Below are positions 20,034 to 31,363 of a DNA stretch of 64,000 nucleotides, one piece after another. Positions within the stretch are counted from its first letter, which is position 1. Each line of letters begins with the position of its first letter. The DNA comes from Desulfotignum sp. (GTDB lineage Bacteria; Desulfobacterota; Desulfobacteria; Desulfobacterales; Desulfobacteraceae), in assembly GCA_018399285.1 (NCBI GenBank), contig JAGYOW010000006.1, forward strand, positions 1 to 64,000. Direction: 5' to 3'. Under the pieces are notes generated by a model. The model did not search any database. It saw nothing but the letters and a program-made list of their open reading frames with translations, and was not told the DNA's origin. Both the position numbers and the translations under genes were made by a program.

Positions 20034-23002
20034 ATGGCGAAACTCAGAGTATACGAATTGGCAAAAGATCTGAACATGACAAACAAGGCACTGGCTCAAT
20101 AAGCTCAAAAGAGCTCGATATTGGATGCAAAGAGCCATATGAGTTCTTTGGAGGACAGTGCAATCAAACAGATCAAGGCCAATTTGTTCGGCAAGTCCAG
20201 ACAAAAGGAAGACCTCAAAGTCAGGCCCTCGGTAATACGCCGGCGTAAAAAGAAGATTGTGCGGGATCCGGATGCGGCATCCCAGGAAAGATCAGTGGAC
20301 AGCGAAGCATCGGAGACGGATGTGCCGGAACCCCAGGATGCCACAGACAGTCAAAAAACAGCTCCTGACACACCGGATGCCCCACCGGTGGAGGTGGAAC
20401 AAAAATCTGATGCTGCACCGGAATTTCTATGAAGTGCCAAAGCCACAAAAGACAGGTTTGACAAAAAGAAAAAATCCGAACCTGCCAAAATAATTAAAAC
20501 CGGTAAAAAACAGCTTTTCCCCCGGAGCCGGAACCGGTCAAGCCGACACCTGCCTCAAAGCCTGTGGAAACAAAAAAACGGAACCAAAAACGACGGATGT
20601 TTCGGGATCAGACAACCGCGCCTGTGGTATCAGAGGATCAAAAGTGCCTGAAAAAACATCACCACCGGCGGAAGAAAGGCACCTGAAAGACGATGCAGCC
20701 CAAAACGTGAAGGAGCCTTTGACGGATACGGCGGATAGGGAAACAGAAAAGGCAGAGGAGCTGAACCTCAAAAATCTGATGTTTCGGGAAGCGCCGGCAA
20801 CACCGGAGACTGAAGAGGCAAAATCATCCAAAAAGAAAAAGAAAAAAAGAAATCCACACCGGCCAAAATTGTGAAAAAGCCGATCCTGTGGTGTTGGAAA
20901 AATATTCGGAAAACAAGGGCGGAAGAAGAGAAAAAGACACGGGTTCAGAGCGAATTGCCCGACCGGCTGTACGGAATCGAGCCGGTGCGGTTGCAACCGG
21001 TCCGGTACAGGTGCGCCGTTTATTCCAGGCGAACCGGATCCGGGATTCAGAAAAAGATCGCCGCAAGGATGAGGGTCCAGGTGATTCGTTTGACGGGAAA
21101 CGCAAAAACGCAAAAAAGAAATCAGTGGTAGAGGGAGAAGAACTCTACCGGGGCCGCGGCAAAAAGAAACGGGGCAAAAGACAAATGGCCAAAAAAGGGG
21201 GTTCCAGAAACCCAGATCACAACCCCCAAGGCGATCAAGCGGCGGATCAAGATTGGACGAGGCCATTGGAGCTGGCAGAACTGGCCAAACGGATGGGAAT
21301 CAAGGCCAATGAGATGATTGCCAAACTCATGACCATGGGTGTGATGGCCACGGTCAAACCAGACCATTGATTTTGAAAAACAGCAACCTGGTGGCGGCGG
21401 AATTTGACTTGAAGTGAAAAAGCCAGTTTTGAAGAAGATGTTCTGCTTCAGGTCGAAACCGATAATCAGGATAAGGGCCGCATGATCAAGACCCCTCCCG
21501 TGGTCACCATCATGGGACATGTGGACCATGGGAAAACATCATTGCTGGATGTCATCCGAAAAATCCAAAATTACCAGCGGAGAGGCCGGCGGAATCACCC
21601 AGCACATCGGGGCGTATAACGTCGATACCCCCAAAGGCGGGCGGATCACTTTTCTGGACACCCCGGGCCATGCCGCTTTACCGCCATGCGATCCCGAGGG
21701 GCCAAGGTCACGGATATTGATTCTGGTGGTGGCGGCGGATGATGGTGTCATGCCTCAGACCATTGAGGCCATCAACCATTCCAAAGCCGCCGGGGTGCCG
21801 GTGGTGGTGGCCGTGAACAAAATGGATAAACCCGGGGCGGATCCGTCGTATCTTGCGGGAACTGGCTGAACGGGACCTTTGGCGGAAGAATGGGGCGGAG
21901 ACGTGATTTTGTCAGAGTGTCCGCCAAAAACTGGTGAAGGGATCGATGATTTACTGAAATGGTACTGCTCCAGTCCGAAGTGCTGGAACTCAAGGCCAAT
22001 CCGAACCGGAATGCCAGCGGTTATGTGGTGGAATCACGGGCTCGATACCGGCCGGGGGCCGGGCCACGGTGCTGGTGAAGCAGGGTACCCTGCGGGATGG
22101 AGATTCCATCGTGTGCGGGCCTCCATTCCGGCAAAATCCGGGCCATGATCGATGACCTGGGCAACCGGATTGAAGAAGCCGGTCCCTCCACGCCGGCGGA
22201 AATCGTAGGATTGACCGGGGTCCCGGATGCCGGAGACGAGTTTGTGGCTGTGGCGACAGACAAGGATGCCAAACAGATCGCCAATCACCGCATGCAGAAA
22301 CAGCGGGCCAAAGAACTGGCCAAAAAGAGCCGGGCCAACCTGGAAAAAATGTTTGAGAACTTAGGTTCCGAGGAAATCAAAGAGTTGAAGCTGATCGTCA
22401 AAGCGGATGTCCAGGGGTCCATCGAGGCATTGAACGATTCCCTCAAGGATCTGGCCAAAGAGGAAGTGGATATCAAGATCATCCATTCCGGAGTCGGCAC
22501 CATCAATGAATCGGATGTGGGCCTGGCCAGTGTGTCGGATGCCATTATCATCGGATTCAATGTCAGACCCACACCCCAGATCCGGAAAATGGCCAAGGAC
22601 GAAAATGTGGACATGCGGTTCTATGATATCATCTATGATGTAATCAATGATATCAAGGCGGCCCTGGACGGCATGATGCCCTCCACCTTCCATGAAATTA
22701 TCATTGGGCGTGCCGATGTTCGGGATACTTTTGTGGTGCCTAAAATCGGCACCATTGCCGGATGCCACATTGCCGAAGGCAAGGTGATCCGAGGCAAGAA
22801 GGTAAGGCTGCTCAGAGAAGGCGTGATCAAGTGTGATACCCAGCTGTCCTCTCTGCGTCGATTCAAGGATGATGTCAAGGAAGTGGAACAGGGGTATGAA
22901 TGCGGCATCGGTCTGGCCAAATACAATGATATCAAGGCGGGCGATATCATCGAGTGTTATGAAGTGGAAGAAAGAAAATATATGCCCCAGAAAGAGAACT
23001 GA
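20034..23002 (+). CDS. infB: Translation initiation factor IF-2, many frameshifts
   Basis: GTPase that places fMet-tRNA on the 30S subunit. The ATG at 20034 opens [20 protein letters not shown], the IF2-N subdomain. A long charged, Lys/Glu/Pro-rich linker runs from about 20200 to 21250 (typical but low complexity). A second IF2-N-like part follows ([20 protein letters not shown]). The G domain has [12 protein letters not shown] at ~21516, DTPGHAA and NKMDKP; domains 3-4 are clean from 22097 ([14 protein letters not shown] to YMPQKEN). The G domain and linker contain at least eight indels. The stop overlaps the rbfA ATG. DHH and ylxR neighbours found in some genomes are absent. Confidence 0.92.
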
Positions 23003-23388
23003 TGAAACCATATACCCGGGCTGAACGGATCAGCATAAAGATCCAGCAGGCCATAACCGAGCTTCTGACCAAAAAGATCAGTGATCCCAGAATAGAGATG
23101 GCCACGGTGTCCCGGGTCAAACTGACCCCGGACCTGAGGCTGGCCAGTATCTATGTGACGGTTTTCGGAGACGAGGACCGGATCGCAGCCACTTTGGCGG
23201 GCTTTAAAAACTCCAAAGGATTTATCAAAAAGCACATTGCTCCCCAGCTGGGACTCAAATATATGCCCGAACTGCGGTTTTTTCACGATGATTCATTTGA
23301 CAAAGCTGCCAGAATGGATGCCTTGATCGATTCAGTGGTCAAAGATATCCCCAAAGATTCGGACCCCGGCAGCGGGGAATCTGAATAA
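23002..23388 (+). CDS. rbfA: 30S ribosome-binding factor A
   Basis: KH-like factor for 16S rRNA 5' end maturation. It has 128 residues, [31 protein letters not shown] start and the VTVFGDED and PELRFFHDDSFDKAARMD segments of the family. The ATG shares its A with the infB TGA, so translation is probably coupled. Intact. Confidence 0.95.
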   Translation: MKPYTRAERISIKIQQAITELLTKKISDPRIEMATVSRVKLTPDLRLASIYVTVFGDEDRIAATLAGFKNSKGFIKKHIAPQLGLKYMPELRFFHDDSFDKAARMDALIDSVVKDIPKDSDPGSGESE

Positions 23389-23419
23389 GCATCTGTGTTT
23401 TGAAAAAGCGGCGGTATTG

Positions 23420-24325
23420 ATGAAAAACGGTATGGTGCTGATCAACAAGCCGGAAGGTATCTCTTCCGCCCGGGTCGTCAGTCAGGTCAAAAAGATATTT
23501 CAAGTAAAAAAAGCCGGACACACTGGAACGCTGGATCCCTTTGCCACAGGCCTTTTGCCGATCGCTTTAGGGCATGCCACCCGGCTGACCCGGTTTTTTC
23601 TGGGGGGCGCCAAGCAGTACCGGGCCACAGTGTGTTTGGGAATTGAAACCGACACCTATGACCGGACCGGTCAGATTGTCCATCAAGCAGATCCTCGATT
23701 CCTTGGCGCCATTGAACCGGAACAGGTACAATACATCGTGGCAGGATTCAAAGGAAAACAACGGCAGATCGCGCCCAGCTTTTCAGCACTGAAACACCAG
23801 GGTCAGCCTTTGTATAAACTGGCCCGGCAGGGAAAAATGATCCAGAAACCCGCCCGGCCCGTTGAAATTTTTTCCATCCGGATGATTGCTGTGAACCTGC
23901 CTGAATTTGAACTGGATATCCATTGTTCCGGTGGCACATATATCCGGAGTCTGGCCCATGATATTGGAGAACAACTGGGATGCGGTGCACATTTGTCAGA
24001 ATTGTGCCGGACCGGTGTCAGCCATTTTACACTGGATCAGGCTTATGAATTGGATGCACTGTCCGGACTGTCTCCGGACAGATCCATCATTCCCATGTCA
24101 GACTGTCTGTTTTTTCTGCCTCAGATACAGGTGGATGATGCGACGGCAAAAAAAATCGGTCATGGGATGAAACTGTCTGACCATGATGTCCGTTCATGTC
24201 AGACAGAACCGGTACCCGCACGGACCCCGGTCCGGGTTCTGGATTCGACAGGTTGGCTCATTGCCGTGATAGAAGCGGATCCAGACAGGACAGAATATAA
24301 TTATTGTTGCGTTTTCAACCGGTAA
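23420..24325 (+). CDS. truB: tRNA pseudouridine-55 synthase
   Basis: Makes pseudouridine 55 in the tRNA T loop. About 301 residues: MKNGMVLINKPEGISSARVV, then KKAGHTGTLDPFATGLLPI with the catalytic Asp in GTLDP, TYDRTGQIV, QIAPSFSALKHQGQPLYKLAR and CSGGTYIRSLAHDIG. A TTG three bases before the ATG is a possible but weaker start. The frame is intact. It follows rbfA directly without the usual DHH phosphoesterase gene. Confidence 0.95.
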   Translation: MKNGMVLINKPEGISSARVVSQVKKIFQVKKAGHTGTLDPFATGLLPIALGHATRLTRFFLGGAKQYRATVCLGIETDTYDRTGQIVHQADPRFLGAIEPEQVQYIVAGFKGKQRQIAPSFSALKHQGQPLYKLARQGKMIQKPARPVEIFSIRMIAVNLPEFELDIHCSGGTYIRSLAHDIGEQLGCGAHLSELCRTGVSHFTLDQAYELDALSGLSPDRSIIPMSDCLFFLPQIQVDDATAKKIGHGMKLSDHDVRSCQTEPVPARTPVRVLDSTGWLIAVIEADPDRTEYNYCCVFNR

Positions 24326-24499
24326 ATGGTAGAAAGATCTGCCCCCTTGTAATGAAAAAATGCAGGGAAGTTTTCAGTATCGGCCGTTTGGCAGAAGCAT
24401 CGGGATCGTCTGAATGGAATATTGGATGCCCCTGGTAACGGCGCAAAGCCGGCCAAATGAATGCCGGAATTTATTTATTCCAGATAAAGGAGTTACACC

Positions 24500-24769
24500 G
24501 TGGTATTATTAGCAGAAAACAAAGAAGAAATGATTGAGCAGTTCAAGCTGCATGACTCGGATACCGGATCCCCCGAAGTACAGATAGCGATTCTGACCCA
24601 TCGCATCAGCTATCTGACCGAACATTTGAAAGTGCATAAAAAAGATCATCATTCCCGGCGGGGTCTGCTGATCCTGGTTGGCCGGCGCAGAAGCCTGCTG
24701 GATTATGTCAAGAAGAAAGACATTAACCGGTATCGGTCTTTGATCGATAAACTGGGGCTCAGAAGATAA
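24500..24769 (+). CDS. rpsO: Ribosomal protein uS15
   Basis: 89 residues from a GTG start preceded by AAAGGAG. Family segments: [39 protein letters not shown] and a KLGLRR end. It binds the 16S central domain. It sits ahead of pnp as in many bacteria. The 24326-24499 gap is a leader with no ORF that I can support. Confidence 0.97.
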   Translation: MVLLAENKEEMIEQFKLHDSDTGSPEVQIAILTHRISYLTEHLKVHKKDHHSRRGLLILVGRRRSLLDYVKKKDINRYRSLIDKLGLRR

Positions 24770-24778
24770 GATGACGAC

Positions 24779-24820
24779 AAGCCGGTTTTTGACTGTGTTC
24801 AGGTCAAAAACCGGCTTTTT
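24779..24820 (+). terminator. Terminator between rpsO and pnp
   Basis: A 13-bp perfect stem (24781-24793 with 24803-24815) is followed by five T. It lies 12 bases past rpsO, the same position as the t1 attenuator of E. coli rpsO-pnp. Part of the transcript presumably reads through into pnp. Confidence 0.85.
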
Positions 24821-24975
24821 GCAATTGACCACCGGGCGGCAATTCTTGAAAATACGAATAAATAAGTTCGCATCTGTGCCATCCAGCAATTTGTTGGATG
24901 ATACACATGCGGGTTTATTATTTTGAGTATTTTTCAATGGATTTCCGCCTTTTTACCATCAATAAAGGAGAAATC

Positions 24976-27063
24976 ATGGAAAAAACAGTAACAGCGACAA
25001 TCGGCGGCAGGGAATTTTCCATCAGCACCGGCAAAATGGCCAAACAGGCATCCGGTGCGGTGGTAGTGCAGCTGGGCGAAACCGTGGTACTGGTGACGGC
25101 AGTGTCGGCAAAAAATCCCAAAGAGGATGTGAGTTTTCTGCCCCTGACCGTAGAGTACCAGGAACGAATTTATGCGGCAGGCCGGATTCCGGGCAACTAT
25201 TTCCGGCGGGAGATCGGCCGGCCGTCTGAAGATGAAACATTGCGGGCCAGACAGATCGACCGGCCCATCCGTCCGTTGTTCACAGAAGGATATAATTTTG
25301 AAACCCAGGTCATCGCCACTGTGCTGTCAACCGATAAATGTGACCCCGGCATTCTGGCTCTGGTGGGGGCATCAGCCGCTTTGGAAATTTCAGATATTCC
25401 GTTTGACGGCCCCATTGCCGGTATCATAAAATGCCGTATCAACAATGAGTTCGCTGCCAATCCCACCCTGGAACAGATGATGGAAAGTGACATTGATTTG
25501 ACGGTGGCAGGGTCTAAAACCGGTGTGGTCATGGTGGAAGCCGGCGCCAATATCGTGTCGGAAAAAGACATGCTGGATGCCATTTATTTCGGTCATGATG
25601 CCATGCAGCCCATCATTGACATGCAGGCGGAATTAAAAAACCACCCTGGGCAAGGAAAAGAAAGTTTGTTCCCGCAGAACGGGATCCGGAACTGGCTGCC
25701 AAGGTCGTGATTTTGTCAGAGACGGCATCCGCGAACGTGTCCAGATCAAGACCAAAATAGAACGTCAGAATGCGTTAAGCCTTTACAAAGATGAGGTGGT
25801 GGAACATTTTACCCAGGAGTATCCGGACCAGGGTAAGGAAATCAAGGAAAATTTCAGCAAGGCGGTCAAGGAAGTCAGCCGTGAAATCACCTTGACACAA
25901 AATCACCGCATTGACGGCCGGGCCTTTGATGAAATTCGTAACATCACCTGTGAAGTGGGAATGCTGCGAAGACCCCACGGCAGTGCGCTGTTTACCCGGG
26001 GAGAAACCCAGGTCCTCGGAGTCATGACCCTGGGATCCGGCCCGGATGAACAGCGGGTGGAAACCCTGGCCGGCAACGAGACCTCGGGCGTTTATGCTGC
26101 ATTACAATTTTCCTCCCTATTCCGTGGGAGAGGTGAAGGGATGGCGGTCCCAGCCGCCGGGATATCGGCCACGGGCAATCTGGCCACCCGTGCCATTGAA
26201 GCGATACTGCCGGATCCGGTAGATTTTGAATACACCATCCGGTTGGTGGGGTGAGGTCATGGAGTCCAACGGTCTTCCCCTCCATGGGCACGATCTGTGC
26301 CGGGTGCCTGGCGCTCATGGATGGCGGTGTGCCCATCAAAGGCACCGGTTTCCGGTATTGCCATGGGATTGATCAAAGACGGGGACCATACCGTGATTCT
26401 GTCGGATATCCGGGGGATGAAGACCACTTCGGGACATGGATTTCAAGGTAGCCGGTCCTGAAGACCGGCATCACGGCCCTGCAGATGGATATCAAGATCA
26501 AGGAGCTGTCCAAAGATGTCATGGAAAAAGCTTTGATTCAGGCGAAAGCAGGCCGGCTTCATATTCTGGGAGAGATGTTGAAAACCATCAACACGTATCG
26601 GGATGATATTTCTCCCCATGCCCCCAAAATTTTGAGCATCACCATTAATCCGGACAAGATCAGGGACATTATCGGCCCCGGCGGCAAGATTATCCGGGCG
26701 CTCCAGGCGGACACCAACACCACCATTGAAGTGGATGACTCCGGACTGGTGAAAATTGCCGGCGAAAATCAGGAGGATGCGGAGCGGGCCCTGGCCATGG
26801 TGGCGGATATCGCGCTGGATCCGGAAATCGGGGCCATCTATGAAGGCAAGGTCGTGAAAATTACCGATTTCGGGGCGTTTGTGAATATCAAATCCGGCAC
26901 CGACGGTCTGGTTCATATTTCCGAGCTGGCTGACTACCGGGTCAAGAAGGTCACGGATGTGGTCAAAGAAGGGGATGTGATCAAAGTCAAGGTCCTGGAT
27001 ATCACCCGGGATGGAAAAATCAAACTCAGCTACAAAGCTGTCAAGGCGGATGAAAAAGAATAA
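24976..27063 (+). CDS. pnp: Polynucleotide phosphorylase, several frameshifts
   Basis: 3'-5' phosphorolytic RNA exonuclease of the degradosome. The ATG at 24976 follows AAAGGAG. The first RNase PH domain is clean to about 25650 ([35 protein letters not shown]). Indels occur near 25655-25700, 26100, 26245, 26290-26340 and 26450; the second RNase PH domain is recoverable ([22 protein letters not shown]). The KH domain ([13 protein letters not shown]) and S1 domain ([17 protein letters not shown]) are clean to the stop at 27063. The span of ~695 residues is normal. The last 14 bases overlap the next gene. Confidence 0.93.
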
Positions 27064-27850
27064 TTCTTTTTGCGTCTGTCCGCTGGCTTCGGGCAGCAAA
27101 GGAAACGCGTTGCTGGTCTCCACGCCGGACACCGCCATTCTGGTGGATGCCGGTTTGTCCGGTGTGGAGCTTCAGCGGCGGATGGCGGCAGTGGGACAGG
27201 ATCCTGCTGATTTGTCCGCCATTGTCATCACCCATGAACATATCGACCATGTCCGGGGTGCCGGTGTCCTGGGACGGCGCTTCAATATTCCCGTATATAT
27301 TTCTTCTGCTACCCATCAGGCCTGCCCCGGTCTGGGCCATGTGCCTGAACTGATCCATTTTGAATGCGGGACCCGGTTTGACATCCGGGATCTGATCCTG
27401 GATCCCTTTTCCATCTCCCATGACGCCTCGGACCCGGCCGGCCTGACATTGACCTGGCAGCAGAGTAAAATCGGCATCGCCACGGATCTGGGGGTGGTGA
27501 CCAACCTGGTGCGGACCCATCTGTCCGGTTCTTCCGTTCTTTACCTGGAATCCAATCATGATCCGGAGATGCTCATCAACGGGTCTTATCCCTGGCATCT
27601 GAAGCAGCGGATTCAATCGCGCACCGGGCATCTGTCCAATAGTGATGCCGGCACCCTTCTGGCGGACCTTTACCATGACCAGCTGCACCATGTCATCCTG
27701 GCCCATCTGAGCGAGGAAAACAACCGGCCTGAACGGGCCCTGGCCGAGGTGGGCCGTTGTCTGAATCGGCCGGGCATCGCTCTGTCCGTTGCCGGACCCG
27801 ATCGTCCTGGAGACGTGATCCGAATAACAGGAGAGGAAATACCACGGTGA
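27050..27850 (+). CDS. MBL-fold metallohydrolase (YycJ/WalJ-like)
   Basis: Metallo-beta-lactamase-fold hydrolase, about 266 residues. The start [14 protein letters not shown] and the metal motif HEHIDH are typical of the YycJ-type group, some members of which act on DNA ends; activity here is inferred. ATDLG and [12 protein letters not shown] are also family segments, and [10 protein letters not shown] is the last metal-site part. The ATG at 27050 overlaps pnp by 14 bases; an earlier in-frame ATG at 27011 would overlap more and adds non-homologous residues. Intact. Confidence 0.85.
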   Translation: MKKNNSFCVCPLASGSKGNALLVSTPDTAILVDAGLSGVELQRRMAAVGQDPADLSAIVITHEHIDHVRGAGVLGRRFNIPVYISSATHQACPGLGHVPELIHFECGTRFDIRDLILDPFSISHDASDPAGLTLTWQQSKIGIATDLGVVTNLVRTHLSGSSVLYLESNHDPEMLINGSYPWHLKQRIQSRTGHLSNSDAGTLLADLYHDQLHHVILAHLSEENNRPERALAEVGRCLNRPGIALSVAGPDRPGDVIRITGEEIPR

Positions 27851-27986
27851 CAAAGGAATCACCCCAAAAATGGTATTCTGGATCAAACCGGTGTAAAAAA
27901 AAGAATAATCCTTGACTGTTTTTTTATAATGGTTTAACCATTGAGGGAAAGTATCTGAAAATTCATTCAAAAGGAGTTTGATTATC

Positions 27987-28898
27987 ATGATAAATAAACT
28001 TATCAGTCAGATTCTTCCCCATATGCCCGAGAAGCTGATCTGGCAGTTTTCAAAAGAGTATATTGCCGGGAAAAAAACGGAACAGGCCCTGGAAGCGTCC
28101 AGGGAGCTGAACCGGAACAATACCCTGGTCACCCTGGATATTCTGGGTGAGTTCATTGAAAACATGGACCAGGCCAAAGACAACCGGGATCAGTATATTG
28201 ATCTGATTAACACGCTTGAAGCCACGGATGTCAAGGGAAATTATTCCATCAAACCCACCATGTTCGGTCTTCTTCTGGACAAGCAGACCTGCTCTGACTA
28301 CATGCGGGATATTGTGGCCACGGCGGCTGAATATGATAATTTTGTCCGCATCGACATGGAAAACTCCCCCACTGTGGACGACACCATTGAAATTTTCAGG
28401 CGGATCAAAGCAAAATTTCCAAAAAATGTGGGATTGGTGCTTCAGGCGTATATGAAACGGACCCGTTCCGATATCGAAGCCATGCTGGATCTGAAATCCG
28501 ATGACGCTGATTTGAACTTCCGGCTGTGCAAAGGGATTTACGTGGAACCACCGTCCATTGCATACAAAAAATATGAAGAGATCAATGCCCATTATCTGGA
28601 AGATCTGGAATTCATGTTTCAGAACGGCATCTACCCGGGCATTGCCACCCATGACAAACCCCTGATTGAAGGGGCGCTGAATCTGATCAAGAAATACAAC
28701 ATCCCCAAAGACCGGTATGAATTTCAGATGCTGTACGGTGTGACACCCAAACAGCGGCAGAGCCTGGCGGATGCCGGCCACAAGGTGCGGGTGTATGTGC
28801 CGTTCGGGGAACACTGGTTCGGGTATTCCACCCGTCGGCTCAAGGAAAATCCAGCCATGGTCACCCATATTGTGAAGGCGTTGTTTGCCAAAGGATAA
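27987..28898 (+). CDS. Proline dehydrogenase family protein
   Basis: FAD-dependent oxidation of proline to pyrroline-5-carboxylate, about 303 residues in a single TIM-barrel domain. Family segments: FVRIDMENSPTVDDTIE, GLVLQAYMKRTRSDIE, RLCKGIYVEPPSIAYKK, YPGIATHDKPLIEGAL and VYVPFGEHWFGYSTRRLKENP. The start is set at the ATG 10 bases after AAGGAG; the TTG at 27978 is too close to it. No fused P5C dehydrogenase is present, as in monofunctional ProDH. Its location next to a nitroreductase gives no pathway clue. Confidence 0.9.
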   Translation: MINKLISQILPHMPEKLIWQFSKEYIAGKKTEQALEASRELNRNNTLVTLDILGEFIENMDQAKDNRDQYIDLINTLEATDVKGNYSIKPTMFGLLLDKQTCSDYMRDIVATAAEYDNFVRIDMENSPTVDDTIEIFRRIKAKFPKNVGLVLQAYMKRTRSDIEAMLDLKSDDADLNFRLCKGIYVEPPSIAYKKYEEINAHYLEDLEFMFQNGIYPGIATHDKPLIEGALNLIKKYNIPKDRYEFQMLYGVTPKQRQSLADAGHKVRVYVPFGEHWFGYSTRRLKENPAMVTHIVKALFAKG

Positions 28899-28914
28899 AT
28901 AAGGAGATGCCGCC

Positions 28915-29538
28915 ATGAACGCCGTCATCGATGCGTTGAATTTTCGTCATGCCTGCAAGAAATTCGACCCGGCCAGAAAGATTGCCACTAAAGATCTGGA
29001 CACGATTCTGGAGGCGGCGGTGCTGTCTCCCTCTTCCTTTGGTATGGAGGCCTGGAAATTTCTGGTGCTGCAATCACCGGATATCCGGGAGAAACTGCGC
29101 CCGGCCTGCTGGGACCAGGCTCAGATAACTGACAGCAGCCATGTGGTCGTGATTCTGGCCAGACCGGATCAGGTGGTTCCGGGCCACCCGTATGTGGCTG
29201 AAAGTTTTGGCCGCAGAGGGCTGCCCCAAGATGCCACCACCGCTTATATTGAAAAATACCGGCATCATATGGAAACAGAGGTGCTGCCGCGAATGAATCT
29301 GTATGCCTGGTGCAGCAAACAGTGTTATATCGCTTTGGCCGATATCATGACCGCTGCCGCGGCAATGGGCATTGATTCCTGCCCCATGGAGGGATTTGAA
29401 AAAGACCGGGTGGAGCGCATTCTGGAAATCGATACCCACAAGTTCGAGGTGGCGGTGCTGGTGGCCCTGGGATACCGGTCGGCTAAACAGCCCCCCCGCC
29501 GGCGCCATTCTAAAGATAAACTGGTGGAAATCCGTTAA
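28915..29538 (+). CDS. Nitroreductase-family NAD(P)H oxidoreductase
   Basis: FMN-dependent reductase, 207 residues. It opens ALNFRHACKKFDPARKI, close to the RRSxRxF start of the family, then AAVLSPSSFGMEAWKF and the C-terminal MGIDSCPMEGFEKD and VALGYRSAKQPPRRRHSKDKLVE. Substrate unknown; NfsB/YdgI-type enzymes act on nitro compounds or quinones. A GGAGATG ribosome site lies 16 bases after the proline dehydrogenase stop, so the two genes are probably cotranscribed. Intact. Confidence 0.88.
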   Translation: MNAVIDALNFRHACKKFDPARKIATKDLDTILEAAVLSPSSFGMEAWKFLVLQSPDIREKLRPACWDQAQITDSSHVVVILARPDQVVPGHPYVAESFGRRGLPQDATTAYIEKYRHHMETEVLPRMNLYAWCSKQCYIALADIMTAAAAMGIDSCPMEGFEKDRVERILEIDTHKFEVAVLVALGYRSAKQPPRRRHSKDKLVEIR

Positions 29539-29570
29539 CCGGCCTTACTGAATCTGAACCCGGTTTTTTT
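29537..29570 (+). terminator. Terminator after the nitroreductase gene
   Basis: AACCGG (29537-29542) pairs with CCGGTT (29560-29565), followed by a T run. The stem is short and overlaps the stop codon. It lies between convergent genes. Confidence 0.5.
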
Positions 29571-29575
29571 ACCCC

Positions 29576-31363
29576 TTACAGGGTTTCTTTTTCCAGCAGG
29601 TGATAATACTCACCTTTGGCCCTGACCAGCTCCGGGTGGCTGCCTTGTTCCCGGATCCGGCCATTTCTGAGCAGCAGTATCCGGTCACAGTGCCGGATGG
29701 TGGACAGGCGGTGGGCGATGATGATGGACAGCCGTCCTTTCATGAGCCGGTTCATGGCCTCATGCACCGCCTGCTCTGATCCGGAATCCATGTAGGAAGT
29801 GGCCTCATCGAAAATGATCAGATCCGGGTTGCAGGCAAAGGCCCGGGCAATGCATATCAGCTGTTTTTCTCCGGCGGACAGAGGGCGGCCGCCTTCCTTG
29901 AGCATGGTTTCGGGTCCATTGAATTTGTCATATAAAAATCCGCAGTTGGCCTGCTCCAGCACTTTTTTCAGGTCCGGACCGTCCAGGGGATTTTCCGGCG
30001 GGCAGATATTGTCTTTCACAGTGCCGGAAAAAAGGATGGGATCCTGCATGACCAGAGCGGTTTTCCGTCGGATATCCATGGTGTTGATGGATTCCTGAAG
30101 TTGACCGTTGATTCGGATAAGGCCGGCATCCGGCCGGTAGAATCCTGTGACCAGGTTGATGATGGAGGTCTTTCCGGACCCGGTCTGACCCACGATTCCG
30201 ATGGAACTCCCTTTTTCAAGAGAAAAACAGATATCTTTGAGCACCGGTGTTTCCGTGTCATAGGAAAAATGAACATGATCAAATGCCAGGTGATGGATGG
30301 CATCCATCCGGACTCTTTTTCGGGTAAGGCGCTGCCGGTCTTTTTTCTGTTCCAGCACGGTGGTGATCCGTTCCGCCGATGCCAAAGCATTCTGAAGCAG
30401 ATTGAATTTTTCCGACAGCTCCCGCAACGGCCTGAAAAACAGTTTCATATAGGTGAGGAATGCCACCAGTTCGCCGATGGTCATTTCATGGGCCGTGACC
30501 TTGAGACCGCCGGCCCACAGGATGACGGCCGTGCTGATGATGCCCAATAACCCGATAAAGGGCATGAACACGGCAAACGTCTTTATCTGGCGCATGGCGG
30601 CATCATAATGGGTCGCATTGAGATCCCGGAACCGTTTGATAAACGTGGCTGCACTGCCAGTGGTCTGGATGGCCCGGATGCCGGAAATGCCTTCGGAAAA
30701 ACTGTGGTTGATCTCCCCGATCTTCTGTCGGATGGTCCGGAAGGCGCTGCGCACATGCCGGGAAAAACCGGTGACACTCATCAGGATCACGGGCACCAGC
30801 CCAAACAGGTAAAAGGCCAGTCCGGCATTGAGCCGTGCCAGCATCACAAAAATGGCTGCCATGAGCACCAGATCCTTGAAGATGAACACCAGCACACTGG
30901 TGAACATCTCGTTCATGTTCTCAATGTCGCCTGCCACCCTTGCCACCAGCCGGCCGGAGGCATTTTTATCATAATAGGCCACCGGCAGGCCGGTCATGTG
31001 GGAGAACAGTTTCCATCGCAGGTTCAGAATAATTTTCTGGCCGGAGTATTCAAGAAACAGGGTCTGACCGAAATCGATGACAAATGCGGCCAGAATCATC
31101 AGGCAGAAAAAAAGACCGAACGACCTGAAATCTTCCATGTGCAGACCCAGAAACAAGGCATCCTTTGAATTCTGGCCGGATTGGAGGATAAACCCGTCCA
31201 GGCCTTTCTGGATGAGCAGCGGGATGGACAGCTCAAAGAAAATACCGGCAAACACCAGCAGGGTGGACACTGCCAGCATCCAGGCATAGGGCCGGATATA
31301 GGGCCACATCGCTTTGGCCAGGACCAGGTCGGCCAGACGGATTTCCTTTTCTTCCCGCGTCAT
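29576..31363 (-). CDS. ABC exporter half-transporter B (catalytically complete NBD)
   Basis: 595 residues: six membrane helices within ~1-320, then a nucleotide-binding domain. Walker A is GQTGSGKTS, the signature is LSAGEKQ (in place of LSGGQ), Walker B is LIIFDEATSYMDSG with the catalytic Glu, and the switch His is IIAHRLSTIRH. Related to MdlB/LmrA multidrug exporters; substrate unknown. Its start overlaps the stop of the partner gene (ATGA), so the two form one translationally coupled heterodimer. Intact. Confidence 0.9.
   Translation of the reverse strand: MTREEKEIRLADLVLAKAMWPYIRPYAWMLAVSTLLVFAGIFFELSIPLLIQKGLDGFILQSGQNSKDALFLGLHMEDFRSFGLFFCLMILAAFVIDFGQTLFLEYSGQKIILNLRWKLFSHMTGLPVAYYDKNASGRLVARVAGDIENMNEMFTSVLVFIFKDLVLMAAIFVMLARLNAGLAFYLFGLVPVILMSVTGFSRHVRSAFRTIRQKIGEINHSFSEGISGIRAIQTTGSAATFIKRFRDLNATHYDAAMRQIKTFAVFMPFIGLLGIISTAVILWAGGLKVTAHEMTIGELVAFLTYMKLFFRPLRELSEKFNLLQNALASAERITTVLEQKKDRQRLTRKRVRMDAIHHLAFDHVHFSYDTETPVLKDICFSLEKGSSIGIVGQTGSGKTSIINLVTGFYRPDAGLIRINGQLQESINTMDIRRKTALVMQDPILFSGTVKDNICPPENPLDGPDLKKVLEQANCGFLYDKFNGPETMLKEGGRPLSAGEKQLICIARAFACNPDLIIFDEATSYMDSGSEQAVHEAMNRLMKGRLSIIIAHRLSTIRHCDRILLLRNGRIREQGSHPELVRAKGEYYHLLEKETL

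Noticed and set aside
27041..27988. 315-codon minus-strand ORF opposite the MBL-fold gene
   Set aside because: Shadow of the coding frame on the other strand, with no protein-like pattern.
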